Shown piece after piece: positions 60,719-64,000 of a stretch of 64,000 bases of DNA. The notes beneath the pieces were generated by a model. It saw only the letters and a program-made list of their open reading frames with translations, was not told where the DNA came from and ran no database searches. The translations under genes were made by a program, and so were the position numbers. The stretch comes from CAYGVT01 sp964353355 (lineage in GTDB: Archaea > Thermoplasmatota > DTKX01 > GCA-020343715), in the NCBI GenBank assembly GCA_964353355.1, contig CAYGVT010000023.1, forward strand, positions 16,357 through 80,356, given 5' to 3'. How positions within the stretch are numbered: the stretch's first letter is position 1; every line of letters starts with the position of its first letter.

Positions 60719-60727
60719 CGATAAAAG
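60719..60727 (-). promoter_or_regulatory. TATA box of small zinc-ribbon gene
   Basis: Minus-strand CTTTTATCG, centred 27 nt before ATG 60696. Confidence 0.6.
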
Positions 60728-61126
60728 GATGCCTTGGCATCGATGCATGGTGATGGCCTGCGCGATGCGGCCGGGGATGCCATCTGGAGGGGTTGGCCCT
60801 CCCTGGTGGGCCCCCTTGGACCACCGGGCCCGCCGATGGTCCCCTCAGCGACCACCCCCCGCCATGGCGACGTCAGGGGCGATGGGGCAGGCCAGCTCCC
60901 TGTGCAGGGTCCTCGGGCAGAACGGTTGCCCGCGGCCCGTCCCGTGGATGGCCCCGCCCCCCGGTCGCGGGCGCGATGCCCCTCGGGATATCCGTCAGGA
61001 GGCCGCACGACCCTGCCCGGCATCACCGGGGCCGGTGAGAGGCATCACACTCCACCAGGTCTCTGGATGGGGGCGGTCGGTCCAGGTGCGGGCGCAATTT
61101 CCAACCGCATGAAATCACGACCCATT

Positions 61127-61138
61127 CTTTATATATAC
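61127..61138 (+). promoter_or_regulatory. TATA box of zinc-ribbon two-span gene
   Basis: CTTTATATATAC, a strong box; initiation near 61159 gives a leader of about 78 nt with GAAAGGGG before ATG 61237. Confidence 0.6.
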
Positions 61139-61236
61139 TGACTGGCACATACCTTTTACGTACGCGTTCCGCAAGGCCCATCGAGGGGTTGGCGCGGACA
61201 TCGTTGACGCTCGACGAGCGAAAGGGGATTCCACAC

Positions 61237-61668
61237 ATGACAGAGGACGAGGAGCTGGAGTACGTCTGCCCCGAGTGCGGGGAGGAGATACCTGCGGACG
61301 CCAAGAACTGTCCCAGCTGCGATGTCGTCTTCGCCTCCGGCGAGGAGGAGGAGAAGGCCGTGGAGGTCGGGCCATCCGCCGCGGAGGAGGTCCCGGTGCC
61401 CGAGGAGGAGGCCGCCCCGTCGCCGGGGAGGAAGCTCTACGGTGGCTTCCTCAGCATCGTGGGGGTCGTGTTCGTCCTGCTCGCCGCGGCCGCCCTCGTC
61501 GGGTCGCTCGTCCTGATGAACTATGACGTGTGGATGTCCGGCGCGTCCGAGGAGACCGTCGGGCCCCGCCAGGGCCTCTTCATCGGCCTGGGCCTCCTCG
61601 GCTTCGTGATCTGCATGGCGGTGGCGGGCTACGACCTCTTCAGGTGCCGGCGCGGAGCCAGGACATGA
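61237..61668 (+). CDS. Zinc-ribbon two-span membrane protein
   Basis: 143 residues. Acidic start, zinc ribbon CPECG...CPSCD (about 11-31), a Glu/Pro/Ala-rich linker (about 37-66), then two membrane spans (about 70-95 LSIVGVVFVLLAAAALVGSL and 113-133). N- and C-termini are cytosolic. ATG 61237 chosen for GAAAGGGG upstream. Function unknown; similar in layout to the other zinc-ribbon membrane proteins in the window. Confidence 0.75.
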   Translation: MTEDEELEYVCPECGEEIPADAKNCPSCDVVFASGEEEEKAVEVGPSAAEEVPVPEEEAAPSPGRKLYGGFLSIVGVVFVLLAAAALVGSLVLMNYDVWMSGASEETVGPRQGLFIGLGLLGFVICMAVAGYDLFRCRRGART

Positions 61669-61769
61669 CGATGATGGGATGCGTCGTCCTCCTCGGGAGG
61701 ACCGAGCGGGATTTGAAAGGGCGCGACGGGCGTCCCGCCGACGATAGGGCGATTGGCCCCGGTGGCGGG

Positions 61770-62072
61770 ATGAGCAACTCGCCCGCGCCTGCCAGCAGGG
61801 TTGAGGGGCCGCAACGCCTGGAGGACGGTTCTCGCCCCTCCTCCCGGGGCCTCACCAACGGCGCGGTCCCCAGCGCCCCCTCGGGGCTCGAGACGAAGGT
61901 GGACCTGGTGAACGGCAACCCCGCCAGGGACGGGATGGCCCGCAAGGGCCGGCCTCGCTGGTGGGGCCGGTCGGCGAGGAGGGGCCGCGCGGAGCGCGAA
62001 TCCCTCCTCGAGCGGGCGAGGCAGCCGCTCCCGGGAACGGCCGGCCAGGGCCCGACGGACGAGCGGGACTGA
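61770..62072 (+). CDS. Short basic protein of unknown function
   Basis: 100 residues, Arg/Gly/Pro-rich, no membrane span or Cys motif. GC3-rich codons in the second half (about 61850-62065) and CGGTGGCGG before the ATG are the only support; the frame opposite is poorer. It might be a small basic regulator or a non-coding spacer frame. Kept with low confidence. Confidence 0.35.
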   Translation: MSNSPAPASRVEGPQRLEDGSRPSSRGLTNGAVPSAPSGLETKVDLVNGNPARDGMARKGRPRWWGRSARRGRAERESLLERARQPLPGTAGQGPTDERD

Positions 62073-62120
62073 GGGCTCCCTGCCCTGTCCAGGTCCTTGA
62101 CCGGCAGGTCGACGAATAAC

Positions 62121-63500
62121 CTACCGGTCCGGCCTCGAGCCCAGGTCTCCGCCGTAGAGGCGGTCGTATTCCTCCTTCTGCCTCTTTACCTCGGCGCGAC
62201 CGGGGGCCTTGCCGCCGGGAGTTCCCTTGGCCCTCCTCCTCCTGCGGAGCAGGACCAGGATTCCGATCAGGATGGCGGGCACGGCGATGATAGGCACCCA
62301 GAGCCACCCGACCGCGTTGAGGAGGGTCCGCTCGCGTCCCACGGCGTAGAACTTGCCGTCGTCCGAGCCGAAGTACAGGATGCCGTCCGAATCGATGGCC
62401 GGCGTCGTTCCGATGCTTCCACCCATCTTGAAGGTCCATTTGACCTTGCCCTTCTCGGATATCGCATAGAGCGTGCCGTTCCTCGAACCGACGTAGACGG
62501 TGCCATCGGCCCCCACGACAGGCGATGAGTAGGTCCATTTGTCGATCGCCACGGACCAACGGTGCGACCCCTCGGGGCTGGTGGCGTACAGCTTGCTGTC
62601 CCTCGCCAGGACGTACACCGTCCCGTCGGGGCCGATGGCGGGCGAGCTGACGGGAGAGTTCCCTATCTCGCAGGTCCATTTCTCCGAGCCTGTGCTGTCG
62701 TGGGCGCAGATGTTGCCCTCAGACAGGGAGTAGGTGTAGGCGGCCACATAGATCGTGCCGTCCTTGGCCATCGCGGTCGCTCCTATCGCGCGTCCCGCTA
62801 TGTTCGCGTCCCAAACGTCCTTCCCGTTCCTATCGTACTTGCTGAGGATGCTCTCCTCGTCGTTGGCCATGATGAGGTTGCCAGCCCCGTCGATGGCAGG
62901 GAGGAGGTCCCTCAATGGATAATCGAACGACAGGTTCCAACTCTCCGTGCTGTCGGGGCCCCAGGCAACGAACTGTCCCGTGAACTTCCCGACGTAGATG
63001 TCGCCCCCCTTCCCGATGGCGATGGCCGTGTGCGTGTAATGCGGCCCCTCGGGGGTCTTCCAGAGGATGGTCCCGTCCGGGTTGAAGGCGTAAAGGCCCA
63101 TGAACGCGGTCTGGACGTAGACGGTCCCGTCCGAGCCTATCGCAGGCCCCGCATAGGTCGTGTTCACCTCCAGCCTCCATTTGAGGGAACCCCCCCTCGT
63201 CAGGGCGTAGAGGTAGCCATCGTCGGCCGTGAAGTAGACCGTGCCGTCCTTGCCGACCACGGGGGAGCCGCGGACCTGCTCGCCGACATCGTAGGTCCAC
63301 CTCAGCTCCCCGTTGTTGTGGGACGTGCTGTAGGGGCTGCAGGCGGTGTTCCTCTGGTCGCGCCCCTCCTTGGGCCATGGGGAGTCCGCGAGGCCCGTGG
63401 ACAGGCCATCCGAATCCATCGCGGTCCAGGTGACCGTGAGCGGGGCGGTCAGGAGCATGGCAAGCATCAGCGCAAATGACTTCCTTCGTGTCATATTCAT
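62121..63500 (-). CDS. PQQ-like beta-propeller membrane protein
   Basis: 459 residues. Signal peptide (about 8-28), WPKEGRDQRNTACSPYS opening, then about seven PQQ-like blades with the motif PAIxxDGTVYVxxxxxxLYAxxxxG (e.g. DGTVYFTADDGYLYALTRGG, ADGTVYVGSRNGTLYAISEK). One span at about 400-420 (LWVPIIAVPAILIGILVLL) is followed by an Arg run and a cytosolic tail ending in EYDRLYGGDLG. No catalytic residues for PQQ dehydrogenase activity; probably a binding scaffold at the surface. ATG 63500 chosen; ATG 63494 is equally possible. Confidence 0.86.
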   Translation of the reverse strand: MNMTRRKSFALMLAMLLTAPLTVTWTAMDSDGLSTGLADSPWPKEGRDQRNTACSPYSTSHNNGELRWTYDVGEQVRGSPVVGKDGTVYFTADDGYLYALTRGGSLKWRLEVNTTYAGPAIGSDGTVYVQTAFMGLYAFNPDGTILWKTPEGPHYTHTAIAIGKGGDIYVGKFTGQFVAWGPDSTESWNLSFDYPLRDLLPAIDGAGNLIMANDEESILSKYDRNGKDVWDANIAGRAIGATAMAKDGTIYVAAYTYSLSEGNICAHDSTGSEKWTCEIGNSPVSSPAIGPDGTVYVLARDSKLYATSPEGSHRWSVAIDKWTYSSPVVGADGTVYVGSRNGTLYAISEKGKVKWTFKMGGSIGTTPAIDSDGILYFGSDDGKFYAVGRERTLLNAVGWLWVPIIAVPAILIGILVLLRRRRRAKGTPGGKAPGRAEVKRQKEEYDRLYGGDLGSRPDR

Positions 63501-63617
63501 ACCATCCGCGCGTGTTCAGCACCGGGCATGTGAGATGGATGGATGCGGGGCGGGTCTGAGGGAGGGGGATTGGCCACATCCATCCATGTCCCGGGATTGA
63601 TGCCGGACTCCTGGGAG

Positions 63618-63639
63618 CGATGTATCTCACCATACATCG
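63618..63639. repeat. Perfect inverted repeat
   Basis: cgatgtat - ctcacc - atacatcg. It lies about 120 nt upstream of the PQQ-propeller gene (minus strand) and could be an operator for it. Confidence 0.6.
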
Positions 63640-63920
63640 ACCGCTGAATTATCATGGATGCCAGCATTGGGAGGGTCATCGATTTCGACCGAGGACTATC
63701 AGGCTTCCAGGAGCAATCCCTTCGGCACGCCGCACAGAGCCAAATATCACATTATTAAACTATCGCCGGTGGACCGTAAAGGGATAGGCCCTGCAGCGAG
63801 GATGACCTCGTCTGGTGATGCGGGATGGATGGGTGCGTGGCCGTGGCTGGGCCGTGTGACCTGAATTCCCGGCGATTAGGCACATCCTGATTCTTCTGGC
63901 GTGAGCAACTTGGTCGACAG

Positions 63921-63934
63921 GTTTATATATTATC
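63921..63934 (+). promoter_or_regulatory. TATA box of the probable transposase gene
   Basis: GTTTATATATTATC; its centre is about 26 nt before ATG 63953 (leaderless). The start codon lies inside a short inverted repeat, CATGTG (63934-63939) / CACATG (63950-63955). Confidence 0.6.
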
Positions 63935-63952
63935 ATGTGCCTATATACCCAC

Positions 63953-64000
63953 ATGAAGAAGTTCACACGCGTGAAGAAGGTGGGCGGGCACCAGTACGTC
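63953..64000 (+). CDS. Probable transposase, N-terminus only (cut by window edge)
   Basis: Sixteen residues are visible: MKKFTRVKKVGGHQYV. This resembles the N-terminus of IS1634/IS4-type transposases, which begin with a short Lys-rich strand and a GxxY motif. The call rests on that short match plus the drop in GC and the strong own promoter. It could be another protein. Confidence 0.35.
   Translation, partial: MKKFTRVKKVGGHQYV

Larger units (their letters stand above)
60697..61236. other. Intergenic region with divergent promoters
   Basis: 540 bases. Apart from the two TATA boxes (60719-60727 minus, 61127-61138 plus) and the leader of the next gene, nothing recognisable. Frames crossing it have no start signals. 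Confidence 0.45.
63501..63952. other. AT-richer intergenic region next to a probable mobile element
   Basis: About 450 bases with a clear drop in GC toward the right. It has a perfect 8-6-8 inverted repeat (63618-63639), a plus-strand AT-rich stretch near 63743-63760, and the promoter of the last gene (63921-63934). No convincing reading frame. Insertion-sequence ends could lie here but were not identified. Confidence 0.5.

Noticed and set aside
1..64000. rRNA, tRNA and CRISPR arrays
   Set aside because: No rRNA-like conserved segments, no complete tRNA cloverleaf and no regular direct repeats with spacers were seen by reading; a dedicated scan could still find a tRNA.

Overview
The window is high-GC archaeal chromosomal DNA, most likely from a member of the Thermoplasmatota or a related euryarchaeal lineage. 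The sequence supports this in three ways. Many genes have a TATA box centred about 22-30 nt before the start codon, which implies leaderless transcripts. An archaeal/eukaryotic-type Nep1 rRNA methyltransferase is present. There are many large secreted or anchored proteins built from SBBP, PQQ-like, FG-GAP, PKD, GLUG and Ig-like repeats, plus several membrane proteins tagged with zinc ribbons. No rRNA, tRNA or CRISPR array was recognised. All family names are judgements from reading the translated sequence; no search was run.

Layout. 1-5.8 kb: two head-to-tail SBBP-propeller surface proteins, the first cut by the left edge. 6-8.6 kb: a Kef/NapA-type antiporter and a DMT-type transporter with a His-rich tail. 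8.7-21.9 kb: a surface-glycan island with GT4, GT-B and GT2 glycosyltransferases, a CmcI-type and two SAM methyltransferases, an STT3-like GT-C membrane enzyme, a Wzx-type flippase, and an operon of nucleotidyltransferase, radical SAM and methyltransferase. 22-26 kb: a 1293-residue propeller/Ig-repeat surface protein. 26-35 kb: mostly housekeeping and stress genes (Ogt, an FAD oxidoreductase, ferritin-like, GyrI-like, AlkZ-like glycosylase, papain-like protease, Nep1, beta-carbonic anhydrase) mixed with zinc-ribbon membrane proteins. 35-47 kb: more anchored surface proteins, a YgbA-family protein, two GOLD-like membrane proteins, and a two-gene ABC system whose second gene fuses a NosD-like beta-helix to an ABC-2 permease.

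47.1-49.5 kb is an accessory patch with AT-richer non-coding DNA. A perfect 9-9-9 palindrome covers the promoter of a two-gene unit, a winged-helix regulator followed by a nucleotidyltransferase, which resembles an AbiE-type toxin-antitoxin or phage-defence module. 49.6-64 kb holds a flavoprotein, a secreted subtilase, a GLUG/PKD giant protein, a PPC/Ig protein with a CTERM-like tail, an iron-sulfur protein, small zinc-ribbon proteins and a PQQ-propeller membrane protein. The last 48 bases begin what looks like a transposase gene.

The most unusual items are the NosD-NosY-like fusion with its NosF-like ATPase (41.7-45.5 kb), the AbiE-like pair with its operator (47.8-49.5 kb), the uncharacterised NTase/radical SAM/methyltransferase operon (18.8-21.9 kb), and the paired GOLD-like proteins (45.6-47.1 kb).
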